From: Alkalibacterium sp.
GTDB lineage: Bacteria > Bacillota > Bacilli > Lactobacillales > Carnobacteriaceae_A
Direction of reading: 5' to 3'
Length of the DNA stretch: 64,000 nucleotides
Assembly (NCBI GenBank): GCA_020832185.1
Contig: JAFIFE010000023.1
Span: forward strand, 185,301 to 249,300
The stretch's first letter is position 1, and the number at the start of each line of letters is the position of its first letter. Made by a program: the position numbers and the translations under genes. Below the pieces are notes generated by a model, which did no database searches, had not been told where the DNA came from, and was given only the letters and a program-made list of their open reading frames with translations. Positions 1-9,053 of this stretch are shown one piece after another.

Positions 1-4
1 GGGG

Positions 5-208
5 ATGGCTTTATTAGCATCGTATATGATTAATAAAGAGGAAAATCAGTTACTTGAAGAATTTCTTTCAAATCACGTGTTCAGTAAGCAAGAAGCTCAA
101 ACAGTAGAGCCGACAGGTAAGGGCAAGGAAAACTTTAAGACATTCTTGTCACGCTACAGTGATATGCTTGAAGTTGAAAAAACAGCAATAACTTATTTAA
201 AAAACTGA
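5..208 (+). CDS. Small hypothetical protein (67 aa)
   Basis: A 67-residue reading frame that starts at the very edge of the window. Only four G residues precede the ATG, which could be the end of a ribosome binding site, so the start cannot be checked and the gene could extend upstream. The protein is rich in Glu and Lys and probably mostly helical, with no signal peptide, membrane segment or cysteine. I do not recognise a family. It is followed 19 bp later by another small gene with a strong ribosome binding site, so the two are probably co-transcribed and end at the terminator near 469-512. Confidence 0.5.
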   Translation: MALLASYMINKEENQLLEEFLSNHVFSKQEAQTVEPTGKGKENFKTFLSRYSDMLEVEKTAITYLKN

Positions 209-227
209 TATAAAGGAGGGAATATTA

Positions 228-452
228 ATGCAGAATGATCCAACTCAAGGAAGTCAAAACTCAGCAGTTAATCACCCGGCACATCAGGAAGCAGCAAACA
301 AAGATAATCGTTACTCGGATCAAGAAACAAAAAAAGAAAAAAATGAAAACGAAGAAGAGATAGTAGAAGAAGAAAGTACCAAAGAAGATTTTGAGAAGTT
401 TGATGTAGAAAAGGTAGATGAACTGAACAAAACGAAGAAAGATAAGGATTAA
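228..452 (+). CDS. Small, highly charged, probably disordered protein (74 aa)
   Basis: A perfect AAAGGAGGG ribosome binding site lies 7 nt before the ATG, which supports real translation. The 74-residue product is extremely hydrophilic: the N-terminal third is rich in Gln, Asn and His, and the rest is a run of Glu, Lys and Asp without hydrophobic stretches. It is therefore probably intrinsically disordered and cytoplasmic. I recognise no family and propose no function. It follows the small gene ending at 208 and is closed by an intrinsic terminator, so the pair forms the end of a transcription unit that begins outside the window. Confidence 0.6.
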   Translation: MQNDPTQGSQNSAVNHPAHQEAANKDNRYSDQETKKEKNENEEEIVEEESTKEDFEKFDVEKVDELNKTKKDKD

Positions 453-468
453 AGGACTGTTAGAGAAG

Positions 469-512
469 TGCGCAGTATGTGATGAGTTGTTTTGAGGATG
501 CTGCGCATTTTT
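469..512 (+). terminator. Rho-independent terminator after the two small genes
   Basis: TGCGCAG (469-475) pairs with CTGCGCA (501-507) and is followed by TTTTTG. The 25-nt loop is long, but the 7-bp GC-rich stem and T run are typical. Confidence 0.7.
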
Positions 513-561
513 GTTAACTGAAGACCTTCTAGGAGGGGGATAATAATTTTAGTTAAATATT

Positions 562-577
562 ATGAAAGCCTTCTCAA
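562..577 (+). promoter_or_regulatory. Possible CcpA (cre) site upstream of the GH43 gene
   Basis: ATGAAAGCCTTCTCAA fits the catabolite-responsive element consensus WTGNAANCGNWNNCWW except at the central G, which is C here. It lies about 90 bp before the secreted GH43 start, a position suited to carbon catabolite repression of a polysaccharide-use gene. One mismatch lies in the conserved core, so this is only a candidate. Confidence 0.3.
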
Positions 578-668
578 GGAGAAACTACTTTAAAAGGATT
601 AGATTAATGATTATTTTCATATATCTTCAGAAGAATGTACTTAAAAAGTCAGTTAAAAGGAGAAACCA

Positions 669-3086
669 ATGAAAAAATTGATAGTTAAACCTTCAATGAT
701 TGTTCTTACAGCCAGTCTACTAGCTGTACCGGTAATTGGTCTTAGTGCTCATACGTTAATTAACAGTTCAGTAGAGGCGCAAGGTAATAACAGCAACAGA
801 CCTAATCAGACATATGAAATGGAAAGACCGCAATTTACAGAGGCTTCTGTCCATGATCCTTCAGTGATTAAAGTAGATGATACATTTTATGTATTTGGGT
901 CACATTTAGCCTCCGCTAAAACGGATGACTTTATGAACTGGACGCAAGTCTCAACTACTGTCAGTCAGTCTAACCCTCTATTTGATAATGTGTTCGAAGA
1001 ACTTGAGGAGGCTTTTGACTGGGCTAACACAGATACTTTATGGGCAGCGGATGTCAGACAACTCGATGATGGGCGGTTTTACATGTACTATAACGCTAGT
1101 CAGGGTGATGCACCCCGGTCCGCGCTGGGGTTAGCTATTGCGGACGATATTGAGGGGCCTTATGAAGATGACGGTATTTTCATCAAGTCTGGAATGTGGG
1201 ATGAAATCAGTCCAGACGGTACCATATATGACGCCACTATTCATCCCAACGCAATAGATCCTCATACGTTTTATGATCATGAAGGAGAATTATGGATGGT
1301 CTATGGGTCATATTCCGGAGGCTTGTTTATACTTGAGATGGATAGTGAAACGGGATTACCCCTGGATGGCCAAGGTTATGGAACACATCTGATTGGGGGC
1401 AATCACAGTCGCATTGAAGGAGCCTTTATCGAGTACAATGAAGATACTGGCTATTACTATCTTTATATGACATTTGGGGGTCTTGATGCTGTCGGTGGAT
1501 ATAACATGAGAGTTGCCCGTTCAGAAAGACCAGATGGGCCATATGTCGATGCAGAAGGCAACCTAATGAGCGAAGTTAAAGGAGCTGAGGGGTCTTTCTT
1601 TGATGATCGGTCAATCGAACCCTTTGGTGTCAAACAGATGGGAAATTATCTTTTTGAAAGACAAATTGGAGATAAAGGAACAGGAATCGGTACGGGGTAT
1701 GTTTCTCCTGGACACAATTCAATTTACACTGATGAAGAAACTGGAAATGTTTACATGTTCTTCCACACACGATTTCCTCAGACAGGGGAAATGCATGAAA
1801 TTAGAGTTCATCAATTACTGATGAACGAAGACGGCTGGCCGGCAATTGCTCCTTACAGATATGCTGGAGAAGAGCTGAAGAAAGTCAATAGACAGGATGT
1901 TATCGGAGACTTTAAATATATCAACCATGGAAAAGGGATTACTGATGAAATCGTTTATTCAGAAACCATCACGTTAGAAAAGAATAATCGTATTAGTGGT
2001 GCAGTGACAGGTACTTGGAAATTGAAAGGACAGCATAACATTGAACTTACTATAGAAGGAGAAACGTATAAAGGTTCAGTGTTACGCCAATGGGATCCGA
2101 CATCAGAACAAGTTGTCATGACCTTTACTGCATTGTCTGAAAAAGGGGTAGCTGTCTGGGGAAGTCAGTATGAAAACCTAAGTCTAGACGAGATTCTCGA
2201 AAATGTTTACAACGACCTGACTCTTGAAGAGGTCGTACTTACTGATTTAACACTTCCGACCACAGCTACCAGACAGACGACTATTACATGGACATCATCA
2301 AATGAAGATGTTATTTCGTCAGAAGGTGTCGTCCGGAGACCTGAAGCAGGAACAGGAACAGCAAACGTCACACTTACCGCAGTGATCGAGAATGGAAATG
2401 GGTCTCGCACGAAAGTATTTGAACTGACTGTACCAGAAGCTGGTGAAGGTAGACTGGTAGCACATTATGAATTTAACGACAATTTAGATAATTCAATAGA
2501 TAATGAGTTTAGTGCAGGTATTGTTACTGGGCATCGAATCGATGAAGAAGGAGGCGTATTGTCCTTTTCAAATGGGAACAATGCAGAGTGTCAATCTCTT
2601 ATGCTTGATGGCAATACTGGAGTAATATTGCCACGAGGATTGATTTCAAGTCATTCGTACAGTGTGTCATTGTGGTTGAATCCGACGGAACTCACTCAGT
2701 TTACGACTGCTTTCTTTGGTGCTCGTACCAGCAATGACTGGTTAAGTTTAGTACCAAGTGGACCTGCTTCAGGACAGACAATGATCTGGTCAGGAAGTCA
2801 ATCCTGGTATGATGCAGCAGCTGGTTTAACGATTCCCGTAAATGAGTGGACGCACACAGCATTCACAGTAGATGAAGGCGATATATCCCTTTTCATTAAT
2901 GGAGAAGAAGTATTTAGTGGAACAGGATTTCCTAATCTGTTTACGAGTACAAACAGTGTATTCAGCTTAGGAGTAAACTATTGGGATACGCCTTACCGCG
3001 GTTTGATAGATGATTTACGTGTCTATGATAATATGGCCCTCTCAGAAGAACAAGTCAAGGGACTGTATAACACATCAGTTGATTGA
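669..3086 (+). CDS. Secreted GH43 arabinanase-like enzyme with Ig-like and LamG-like domains
   Basis: An 805-aa exported enzyme. Residues 1-37 form a signal peptide with a basic start, a hydrophobic core and a probable VEA cleavage site. The five-bladed GH43 domain (about 55-400) carries the expected triad: Asp63 in VHDPSVI, Asp197 in AIDPHTF and Glu250 in RIEGAF. A beta-rich domain typical of the C-terminus of endo-1,5-alpha-L-arabinanases (about 410-510) follows, then a bacterial Ig-like segment (about 530-625) and a LamG/concanavalin-like domain (about 630-800) that may bind polysaccharide. There is no LPXTG or other anchor, so it should be released. AAAGGAG precedes the ATG. It probably cuts arabinan outside the cell and supplies oligosaccharides to the three intracellular hydrolases downstream. 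Endo versus exo action cannot be read from sequence. Confidence 0.85.
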   Translation: MKKLIVKPSMIVLTASLLAVPVIGLSAHTLINSSVEAQGNNSNRPNQTYEMERPQFTEASVHDPSVIKVDDTFYVFGSHLASAKTDDFMNWTQVSTTVSQSNPLFDNVFEELEEAFDWANTDTLWAADVRQLDDGRFYMYYNASQGDAPRSALGLAIADDIEGPYEDDGIFIKSGMWDEISPDGTIYDATIHPNAIDPHTFYDHEGELWMVYGSYSGGLFILEMDSETGLPLDGQGYGTHLIGGNHSRIEGAFIEYNEDTGYYYLYMTFGGLDAVGGYNMRVARSERPDGPYVDAEGNLMSEVKGAEGSFFDDRSIEPFGVKQMGNYLFERQIGDKGTGIGTGYVSPGHNSIYTDEETGNVYMFFHTRFPQTGEMHEIRVHQLLMNEDGWPAIAPYRYAGEELKKVNRQDVIGDFKYINHGKGITDEIVYSETITLEKNNRISGAVTGTWKLKGQHNIELTIEGETYKGSVLRQWDPTSEQVVMTFTALSEKGVAVWGSQYENLSLDEILENVYNDLTLEEVVLTDLTLPTTATRQTTITWTSSNEDVISSEGVVRRPEAGTGTANVTLTAVIENGNGSRTKVFELTVPEAGEGRLVAHYEFNDNLDNSIDNEFSAGIVTGHRIDEEGGVLSFSNGNNAECQSLMLDGNTGVILPRGLISSHSYSVSLWLNPTELTQFTTAFFGARTSNDWLSLVPSGPASGQTMIWSGSQSWYDAAAGLTIPVNEWTHTAFTVDEGDISLFINGEEVFSGTGFPNLFTSTNSVFSLGVNYWDTPYRGLIDDLRVYDNMALSEEQVKGLYNTSVD

Positions 3087-3151
3087 TTAGTGGCTTACCC
3101 TTTCTTCAATCTATCTTTTAAAAAGTCAAACTAATGGTTCTTACTAATTTA

Positions 3152-3188
3152 AGAGGAGGGGCTCTACTCAGAGTGTCTCCTCTTTCAT
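3152..3188 (+). terminator. Possible terminator after the GH43 gene
   Basis: AGAGGAG (3152-3158) can pair with CTCCTCT (3177-3183), followed by TTCATTTT. The T tract is interrupted, so some read-through into the GH127 gene is likely. Confidence 0.5.
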
Positions 3189-3240
3189 TTTGAATACCAC
3201 TCTCATTTTCATAAATTATAATGCTCGGAGGAAACTAGTG

Positions 3241-5184
3241 ATGAAGACAGATATAGTTATTAATGATCAGTTCTGGAAAAGGTACACCGATTTAATAAGA
3301 AAAGAAATGATTCCATATCAGTGGGATGTATTACATGATCAAGCGGGTATATCGATTGATAAAGAGAGAGATGATCAGTCTATTCCTTCAGAAAAGAGTA
3401 ACGCCATCGAGAATCTCAAAATCGCAGCAGGGAAGAAAGAAGGCAATCATTATGGGTGGCTTTTCCAGGACTCTGATGTATATAAGTGGCTGGAATCTGC
3501 TGCAAATAGTTATAAATTAACCCCTGATGAGTCTCTATTAAATATGATGGATGAACTAGTGCTGTTAATTGAAGAAGCACAGGAAGACGACGGATATCTC
3601 AGTACCTACTATCAGATTGAAAGACCAGACTTGAGGTTCAGACGTTTATTTGAAAGCCATGAACTTTATTGTGCAGGTCATTTGATTGAAGCATCAGTTG
3701 CACATTATAAAGCTACGGGGAGTAAAAGACTGATTCATGTATCTGAAAAATTCGTTGAGTGCATTCAAACTCATTTTGGCCCAGAGGCAGGAAAAATAAA
3801 TGGAGCGGACGGGCATCAGGAAATCGAACTGGCTCTTATAAAATTGTACGAAGTGACTGGAGAAGAATCATATGTGGATCTAAGTTCGTGGTTCTTAACT
3901 ATTAGAGGTCAGGATCCTGACTTTTATACCAAGCAGTTGATTGAAAATAAGAAAAAGGGATTAAGTACAGGGGAGATTCCATCTATTAACCTGAAGTATC
4001 ACCAGGCTCATAAACCTGTTCTTAAGCAGGAAGAGGCTGTAGGACATGCAGTCAGGTTAGTGTATATGGCCGCTGCAATGGCTGAAGTCGCTGCTATTCA
4101 TAAAGACCAGAAAATGTTTAAAGCAGCTAGGAAAATATGGGATAATATAGTCAAGAAGCGTCTATATATCACTGGTGGAATTGGATCGACCGTTCACGGA
4201 GAGGCTTTTACATTTGATTACGACTTGCCTAACGATACAATGTATTGTGAGACGTGTGCGTCTATTGGACTGTTGTTTTTTGCTAAAGCCATGATGAAAA
4301 ATCATGTGGATGTTGACTATGCAGAAATCATGGAGAAGACACTTTATAATACGATAATCAGTGGAATGGCTCTTGATGGAAAACATTTCTTTTACGTTAA
4401 CCCCCTAGAAGTCGATCCAGAATCAAGTAGAAAAAACCCAGGTAAAAGTCACGTTAAAGCAACCCGTCCTTCATGGTTCGGTTGTGCCTGCTGTCCTCCA
4501 AACGTAGCACGAACATTGACGTCATTAAACCAGTACATTACAGATGTAGTGGATAATAATTTATACATTCACCTGTATCAGAATTTTGAAGGGTCGTTTG
4601 AGTTAGAGAGGCAGTCTGTCTCGATTAATATGACTACGGACTTACCCTACGACGGAAAAACGAAACTGACTGTCTACGGTGTTCAGAAACCGTTCAATTT
4701 AAGGCTCCGAATGCCCTCATGGAGTTCGAACATTGAATGTAAGACTAAAGATTTGAACTTCGAAGAGATAAATGGTTATCTATCTGTAACTATTGATTCA
4801 GATAAAACAATCGAAATCGATTTTAAACTGCCTGTAATTGAATGGATATCTAATCCGTTAGTAAAAAACAACCTAAACAAAGTAGCAGTCCAGAGAGGAC
4901 CTTTTGTATATTGCCTTGAAGAAGCTGACAACGGTGCTCACCTTCATCTGTTGAGTGTAACCCAAAAGGGTGTTCCAGAAAACAAAAGCGACAGCACTTT
5001 AGGGAAGTTCATTGCATTGAAAGCTAAAGCAGAAAGAAAGATTATTGATAAAAGTTGGCAAAATAACTTATATCAGTCTGATGCTGTAGATAAGATAGAA
5101 GAGACAGAAGTTACATTTATTCCTTATCACTTATGGGCAAACCGTTCTCTTGGCGAAATGAGAGTATGGGTAAATAAGAAATAA
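3241..5184 (+). CDS. GH127 family beta-L-arabinofuranosidase (DUF1680)
   Basis: A 647-aa cytoplasmic protein with no signal peptide. The start is the ATG at 3241, preceded by CGGAGG. It belongs to GH127, whose type enzyme HypBA1 of Bifidobacterium longum removes beta-L-arabinofuranose using a zinc-bound cysteine. The key residues are visible: the CETC motif (Cys336-Glu337-Thr338-Cys339) and the CACC motif (Cys415, Cys417, Cys418). Cys417 is the nucleophile position and Cys418 a zinc ligand in the characterised enzyme. An alpha/alpha barrel fills the middle and a beta-sandwich the C-terminal third. It lies between arabinanase-like and GH27 genes, so it probably trims imported arabinose-containing oligosaccharides. 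GH127 also has members with other specificities, so the substrate is inferred. Confidence 0.85.
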   Translation: MKTDIVINDQFWKRYTDLIRKEMIPYQWDVLHDQAGISIDKERDDQSIPSEKSNAIENLKIAAGKKEGNHYGWLFQDSDVYKWLESAANSYKLTPDESLLNMMDELVLLIEEAQEDDGYLSTYYQIERPDLRFRRLFESHELYCAGHLIEASVAHYKATGSKRLIHVSEKFVECIQTHFGPEAGKINGADGHQEIELALIKLYEVTGEESYVDLSSWFLTIRGQDPDFYTKQLIENKKKGLSTGEIPSINLKYHQAHKPVLKQEEAVGHAVRLVYMAAAMAEVAAIHKDQKMFKAARKIWDNIVKKRLYITGGIGSTVHGEAFTFDYDLPNDTMYCETCASIGLLFFAKAMMKNHVDVDYAEIMEKTLYNTIISGMALDGKHFFYVNPLEVDPESSRKNPGKSHVKATRPSWFGCACCPPNVARTLTSLNQYITDVVDNNLYIHLYQNFEGSFELERQSVSINMTTDLPYDGKTKLTVYGVQKPFNLRLRMPSWSSNIECKTKDLNFEEINGYLSVTIDSDKTIEIDFKLPVIEWISNPLVKNNLNKVAVQRGPFVYCLEEADNGAHLHLLSVTQKGVPENKSDSTLGKFIALKAKAERKIIDKSWQNNLYQSDAVDKIEETEVTFIPYHLWANRSLGEMRVWVNKK

Positions 5185-5335
5185 TTAAATATAAGCAAGA
5201 AACTGGTTGACCCTCAATAGTCAATTTGAAAGAATAAAAAAGCGAGGATAGTCATATTTTTGAGTGATCTTTTTAAAAATCAGTTTAACTATTTCTCGAA
5301 CGCTATCACATTAAAGTTTTAAAGGAGCTATCAAA

Positions 5336-6592
5336 ATGAAACAGTTTAGAAGTATAGCCAAAACACCACCTAAAGGCTGGAACAGCTGGGACTGTTATGG
5401 CGCATCCGTAACTGAAGCCGAAGTAAAACAGAATGCTGTGTATATGAAAAATCACTTGAAAGAATATGGGTACGAGTATGTTGTGGTCGATATCCAGTGG
5501 TATGAACCCACGGCTGATTCTAGTCTATACCATGCGTTTGCTGAGCTTGAGATGGATGAATACTCAAGACTGATTCCGGCTGTGAATCGTTTTCCATCAG
5601 CTGCAGGGGGTGCTGGATTTAAGCCTCTTGGTGATTACATTCATTCACTTGGATTAAAATTTGGGATCCATTATATGCGTGGTATTCCAAGACAAGCGGT
5701 CCACACGAATACCTCTATCATGGACACTGGGAAGACTGCAAAAGATATTGCAAAACCTAACTCTATTTGTCCATGGAATACGGACATGTATGGTGTCGAC
5801 ACGACCAAACCGGGAGCAAAAGCGTATTACCGGTCACTCATCGATTTATTTGGATCTTGGGGTGTCGACTTTCTGAAAGTGGATGATATCGCAGACTCTA
5901 AACTATACGGAGGACATTTAGATGAAATAGCAATGCTCCGCCAAGTAATAGATGAGTCTGATTATGATATAGTATTGAGTCTGTCTCCAGGTCCTGCGTC
6001 TTTAGAACATGGCGCATTTCTTCAGAAACATGCAAATATGTGGCGCTTGACGGATGATTACTGGGACAACTGGCAGCAGTTATATGATATGTTCGAGCGC
6101 TGCGAGAAGTGGGCACCTTTTGTCAGAGAAGGAAACTGGCCGGATTGTGACATGCTTCCACTTGGCCATCTGGGGATCCTATCAGTTGACGGAGGAGGAA
6201 GTGACCGTCGGACTCGATTTACACAATCAGAGCAGAGAACAATGCTGACTCTCTGGTCACTTTTCAAGTCTCCATTGTTTTACGGTGGGGAACTAACTGA
6301 TATAGATTCATGGACACTGGATTTGCTTCAGAATGAACAGTTGATCAATATGCATCAATCTGGTGAGAACCCTGAACAAATCTCACGAGAAGACGATATC
6401 GTAATCTGGAAGTCTGAATCATCAGAAACGATTTGGCTCGCTGTATTCAATCTAAACGACTCTGCTCAGCATGTAATCCTTGATTTAAAAAAGGTATTAA
6501 AACCATATCATTTTGATCGTAACGAATTAATTACTGACGAATTAGAAATTGCACCACATGATGTAACTGTTTATGAATTCAAAAAAAATTAA
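5336..6592 (+). CDS. GH27 family glycosidase, beta-L-arabinopyranosidase or alpha-galactosidase type
   Basis: A 418-aa cytoplasmic enzyme with a GH27 (beta/alpha)8 barrel. The N-terminal PPKGWNSWDCYG motif is diagnostic for the clan. The predicted nucleophile is Asp183 in LKVDD and the acid/base is Asp240 in RLTDDYW; a late PDCDMLPLG segment matches the usual PDML region. In the second strand the usual alpha-galactosidase LDDCW is replaced by VDIQW, so the substrate pocket differs. Related GH27 enzymes with this N-terminus act on beta-L-arabinopyranosides, which suits the arabinose-directed neighbours. A C-terminal beta domain of about 80 residues completes the protein. It is probably co-transcribed with the GH43 gene 21 bp downstream. 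Specificity is inferred. Confidence 0.8.
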   Translation: MKQFRSIAKTPPKGWNSWDCYGASVTEAEVKQNAVYMKNHLKEYGYEYVVVDIQWYEPTADSSLYHAFAELEMDEYSRLIPAVNRFPSAAGGAGFKPLGDYIHSLGLKFGIHYMRGIPRQAVHTNTSIMDTGKTAKDIAKPNSICPWNTDMYGVDTTKPGAKAYYRSLIDLFGSWGVDFLKVDDIADSKLYGGHLDEIAMLRQVIDESDYDIVLSLSPGPASLEHGAFLQKHANMWRLTDDYWDNWQQLYDMFERCEKWAPFVREGNWPDCDMLPLGHLGILSVDGGGSDRRTRFTQSEQRTMLTLWSLFKSPLFYGGELTDIDSWTLDLLQNEQLINMHQSGENPEQISREDDIVIWKSESSETIWLAVFNLNDSAQHVILDLKKVLKPYHFDRNELITDELEIAPHDVTVYEFKKN

Positions 6593-6613
6593 GAACTAAA
6601 GAGGAGTTTATTT

Positions 6614-8140
6614 ATGCAAACATATACCAACCCAATACTTGAAGGGTTCTCACCTGATCCATCGGTTTGCGCAGTAGGTGATGATTATTACTTAGTCACA
6701 TCGACATTTGCGTATTTTCCAGGCGTACCCATTTATCACAGTAAGGATTTAGTGAACTGGAAACAGATTGGAAATGTACTGGACAGAAAAGAACAGCTGA
6801 ACTTATTAGGCGCGGCTCATTCGCAAGGTATTTTCGCCCCATCCATCAGATATCATGAAGGCACGTTCTACATGATTACAACGAATGTAACGAATGGTGG
6901 AAACTTTTTAGTGAAGACAGATGACCCTGCTGGCGACTGGTCGGACCCTTACTTTATTGATCATGCACCCGGAATCGATCCAAGTCTATTCTTCGATGAT
7001 AATGGGAAGTGCTATTACGTAGGGACACGGGAGAATCCTAGAGGAGCAACATACAACGGTGACTGGGAAGTATGGCTGCAGGAACTTGATTTAGATACAA
7101 TGACTTTAGTGGGAGTCAGTACGAATTTGTGGAAAGGTGCCCTTCGAGATGCGGTATGGCCAGAAGGTCCCCATATCTACAAAAAAGACGGCCTGTATTA
7201 TCTGATGATCGCTGAAGGCGGAACTGGGTTCAACCATGCTATTTCGATAGCACGCAGTGAATCAATTGATGGGCCTTATATCGGAAATAAAAATAATCCG
7301 ATTTTAACTCATCGCCATTTAGGTAATCAGTATCCGATTCATAACGTTGGACACGGTGATTTAGTTGAAACACCCGACGGCAAGTGGTACCTGACGTGTT
7401 TAGCCAGCCGACAGTTTAATGGCTTTGATAACTTAGGAAGAGAAACCTTCCTGGCAGAAGTGCAGTGGGAAGACGGATGGCCTGTGATCAATCCGGGTGA
7501 AGGGCGCCTGCTTAGTGAGCAGAAACACGAGCTGCCTTTAGTCCCAGTTGAAACTAAAGAAGAGTATAAGCTGGTTGAATCAGATCCTGCTTTTGTCTAC
7601 TTGAGAAATCCTGAATGGGCTAATTATGATAGAAATAGCAGAAAAGGCTGGTTAAGATTGTATCCATCGCCTAGTACCATTCAGGAAATCAAGTCCCCGA
7701 GTTACGTTGGCCTGAGACAGACATCAATGGACTTTACATTAACTGTTACGATGGAAGAAGCGCTAAAAGATATGGAAGAGGCGGGACTAGTCGTTATCCA
7801 AAATGACCGCTACTCGATTCGGTTAGTAGTTAAAGGCGAGAATGGAACCAAACGGGCACAATTTATCACCTTGATCGATGGAGAAGAAACAGTGGTCGGT
7901 TCACAAGTAGTCACTGAAAAAGCCTGCGAATTGACAATAAAAGGAGTAGGACAAGCTGTAAAAGCGTCAGTCAAAGTAAACGATGACGTGTTTACTATTG
8001 CAGAAGATGTAGATGTACACTATCTAAGTACAAAGGTAGCTGGAGGATTTGTCGGATGTACCATGGGCATCTATGCAACCAGCGAACGAAGCGATACAGG
8101 ATATGCAGATTTTGAAACTTTAACACTAACTAAAGACTAG
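6614..8140 (+). CDS. Cytoplasmic GH43 alpha-L-arabinofuranosidase / beta-xylosidase
   Basis: A 508-aa enzyme with no signal peptide. The catalytic triad of GH43 is clear: Asp15 in FSPDPSV (general base), Asp122 in GIDPS (pKa modulator) and Glu184 in WPEGPH (acid). The five-bladed propeller spans about 5-310 and a GH43 C2-type beta-sandwich covers about 335-505, as in XynB-like enzymes. It begins 21 bp after the GH27 gene with its own AAAGAGGAG site and closes the cluster at a strong terminator. Likely role: release of terminal L-arabinose (or xylose) from imported oligosaccharides. Sequence does not separate arabinofuranosidase from xylosidase; the neighbours favour arabinose. Confidence 0.85.
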   Translation: MQTYTNPILEGFSPDPSVCAVGDDYYLVTSTFAYFPGVPIYHSKDLVNWKQIGNVLDRKEQLNLLGAAHSQGIFAPSIRYHEGTFYMITTNVTNGGNFLVKTDDPAGDWSDPYFIDHAPGIDPSLFFDDNGKCYYVGTRENPRGATYNGDWEVWLQELDLDTMTLVGVSTNLWKGALRDAVWPEGPHIYKKDGLYYLMIAEGGTGFNHAISIARSESIDGPYIGNKNNPILTHRHLGNQYPIHNVGHGDLVETPDGKWYLTCLASRQFNGFDNLGRETFLAEVQWEDGWPVINPGEGRLLSEQKHELPLVPVETKEEYKLVESDPAFVYLRNPEWANYDRNSRKGWLRLYPSPSTIQEIKSPSYVGLRQTSMDFTLTVTMEEALKDMEEAGLVVIQNDRYSIRLVVKGENGTKRAQFITLIDGEETVVGSQVVTEKACELTIKGVGQAVKASVKVNDDVFTIAEDVDVHYLSTKVAGGFVGCTMGIYATSERSDTGYADFETLTLTKD

Positions 8141-8143
8141 AAA

Positions 8144-8191
8144 AAAAGAGTAGATGTAAACGGCTGAACAGTCGTTTACATCTACTCTTTT
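8144..8191. terminator. Bidirectional terminator between convergent genes
   Basis: AAAAGAGTAGATGTAAACG (8144-8162) pairs perfectly over 19 bp with 8173-8191 around a 10-nt loop. A-rich and T-rich flanks give a T tract on both strands, so it should end both the hydrolase operon and the minus-strand gene. Confidence 0.9.
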
Positions 8192-8196
8192 AGCTA

Positions 8197-8838
8197 TTAC
8201 TCTTTAATGGTTAACTGAAGCAAATCTAAAAATCCTAGGGCCTGATTCTGATTAACTATGGCGCCTTTGACATCTTCCAAATTGATCTGCAAGGTGTCAA
8301 ATTCAGAAGTACTCAAATCGATCCCTTTTAATGAAGTTGCTGTGAATCTGGATTTATCCAAGTCGCTTCTCTCAAATAAAGTCTGTTTTAAGGAACATTC
8401 CAAGAAGTCGGATTCCAACAGCTTGCATTGTGCAAATACAACAGACTTAAATTTTGAAAACCCGATGCTTGATAGGTGCATCATACAATCTTCAAAGGTT
8501 ACGTGTTCAAGAAAGCTGTCGTTGAGCAGCAACCCATTCATTCGACATTGTCTGAACCAGACCTGTTTAAAGGTTGTCTCTGTCAGTTCAGCATTAACAC
8601 ATTCGCACTTGATAAATTCCACATCTTTGAAGTAGGCATTCTCTAGACTAAGGGCATCAAACTGTACACGATTGAAACGAACGGACTTAAATTCTACTAG
8701 ACGCACATTCTTTAAAGAGATGATACAGTCTGCTATTTCTACTTCTTCGATATAAGGATCGTCAGGATCGAAGAGGTCTTCAAATGTGACTATTTTTAAA
8801 TCAGGGGGCAATGATGGCTTAATCACTTTCTTATGCAT
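8197..8838 (-). CDS. Pentapeptide-repeat-like protein
   Basis: A 213-aa soluble protein. From about residue 35 to 185 it shows five-residue periodicity with Phe or Leu at the centre and Ala, Cys, Ser or Val at the -2 position (for example the segments around AYFKDVEF and SDLDKSRF). This is the signature of a right-handed quadrilateral beta-helix. The repeats are degenerate, with more Val and Cys than canonical A(D/N)LXX runs. GGAGAG precedes the ATG. Known pentapeptide proteins include gyrase-protecting Qnr/MfpA types, but most have no known role, and nothing here points to quinolone resistance. The gene stands alone between the carbohydrate cluster and a divergent helicase gene. Confidence 0.7.
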   Translation of the reverse strand: MHKKVIKPSLPPDLKIVTFEDLFDPDDPYIEEVEIADCIISLKNVRLVEFKSVRFNRVQFDALSLENAYFKDVEFIKCECVNAELTETTFKQVWFRQCRMNGLLLNDSFLEHVTFEDCMMHLSSIGFSKFKSVVFAQCKLLESDFLECSLKQTLFERSDLDKSRFTATSLKGIDLSTSEFDTLQINLEDVKGAIVNQNQALGFLDLLQLTIKE

Positions 8839-8922
8839 AGGTCTCTCCTTTCAAACTATTTGTCTGTTCAAGACTATGGACACTTTTAAACAATTTAGGT
8901 GAAACTATCGGACATTTACGTA

Positions 8923-8928
8923 ATTATA
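8923..8928 (-). promoter_or_regulatory. Candidate -10 box for the pentapeptide gene
   Basis: The minus strand reads TATAAT here, about 85 nt upstream of the start codon. No convincing -35 lies at 17 nt, so this is a guess from the -10 alone. Confidence 0.3.
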
Positions 8929-8969
8929 GCACTCATTTTATTATATTAGTCCAATAATGTTAAAAAGTT

Positions 8970-8978
8970 TGGTATACT
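8970..8978 (+). promoter_or_regulatory. Extended -10 promoter for the SNF2 helicase gene
   Basis: TGGTATACT is an extended -10 (TGn plus TATACT) about 75 nt before the helicase start. The -35 is poor, which is usual for extended -10 promoters. Confidence 0.5.
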
Positions 8979-9053
8979 TAATAGATGAACTTTTTAGGAA
9001 AGTAAAAAATGCATTCACACACGACTATAGTTGAAAAAGGATGACTGATAAAT

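Noticed and set aside
8258..8635. Plus-strand reading frame of 125 codons
   Set aside because: It lies antisense to the pentapeptide-repeat gene, whose repeat pattern shows that the minus strand is the coding one.
8906..8931. Sigma-28-like CCGATA on the minus strand before the pentapeptide gene
   Set aside because: Sixteen nt upstream the sequence is TGCT instead of TTAA or TAAA, unlike the six consistent sites, and the gene has no link to motility.
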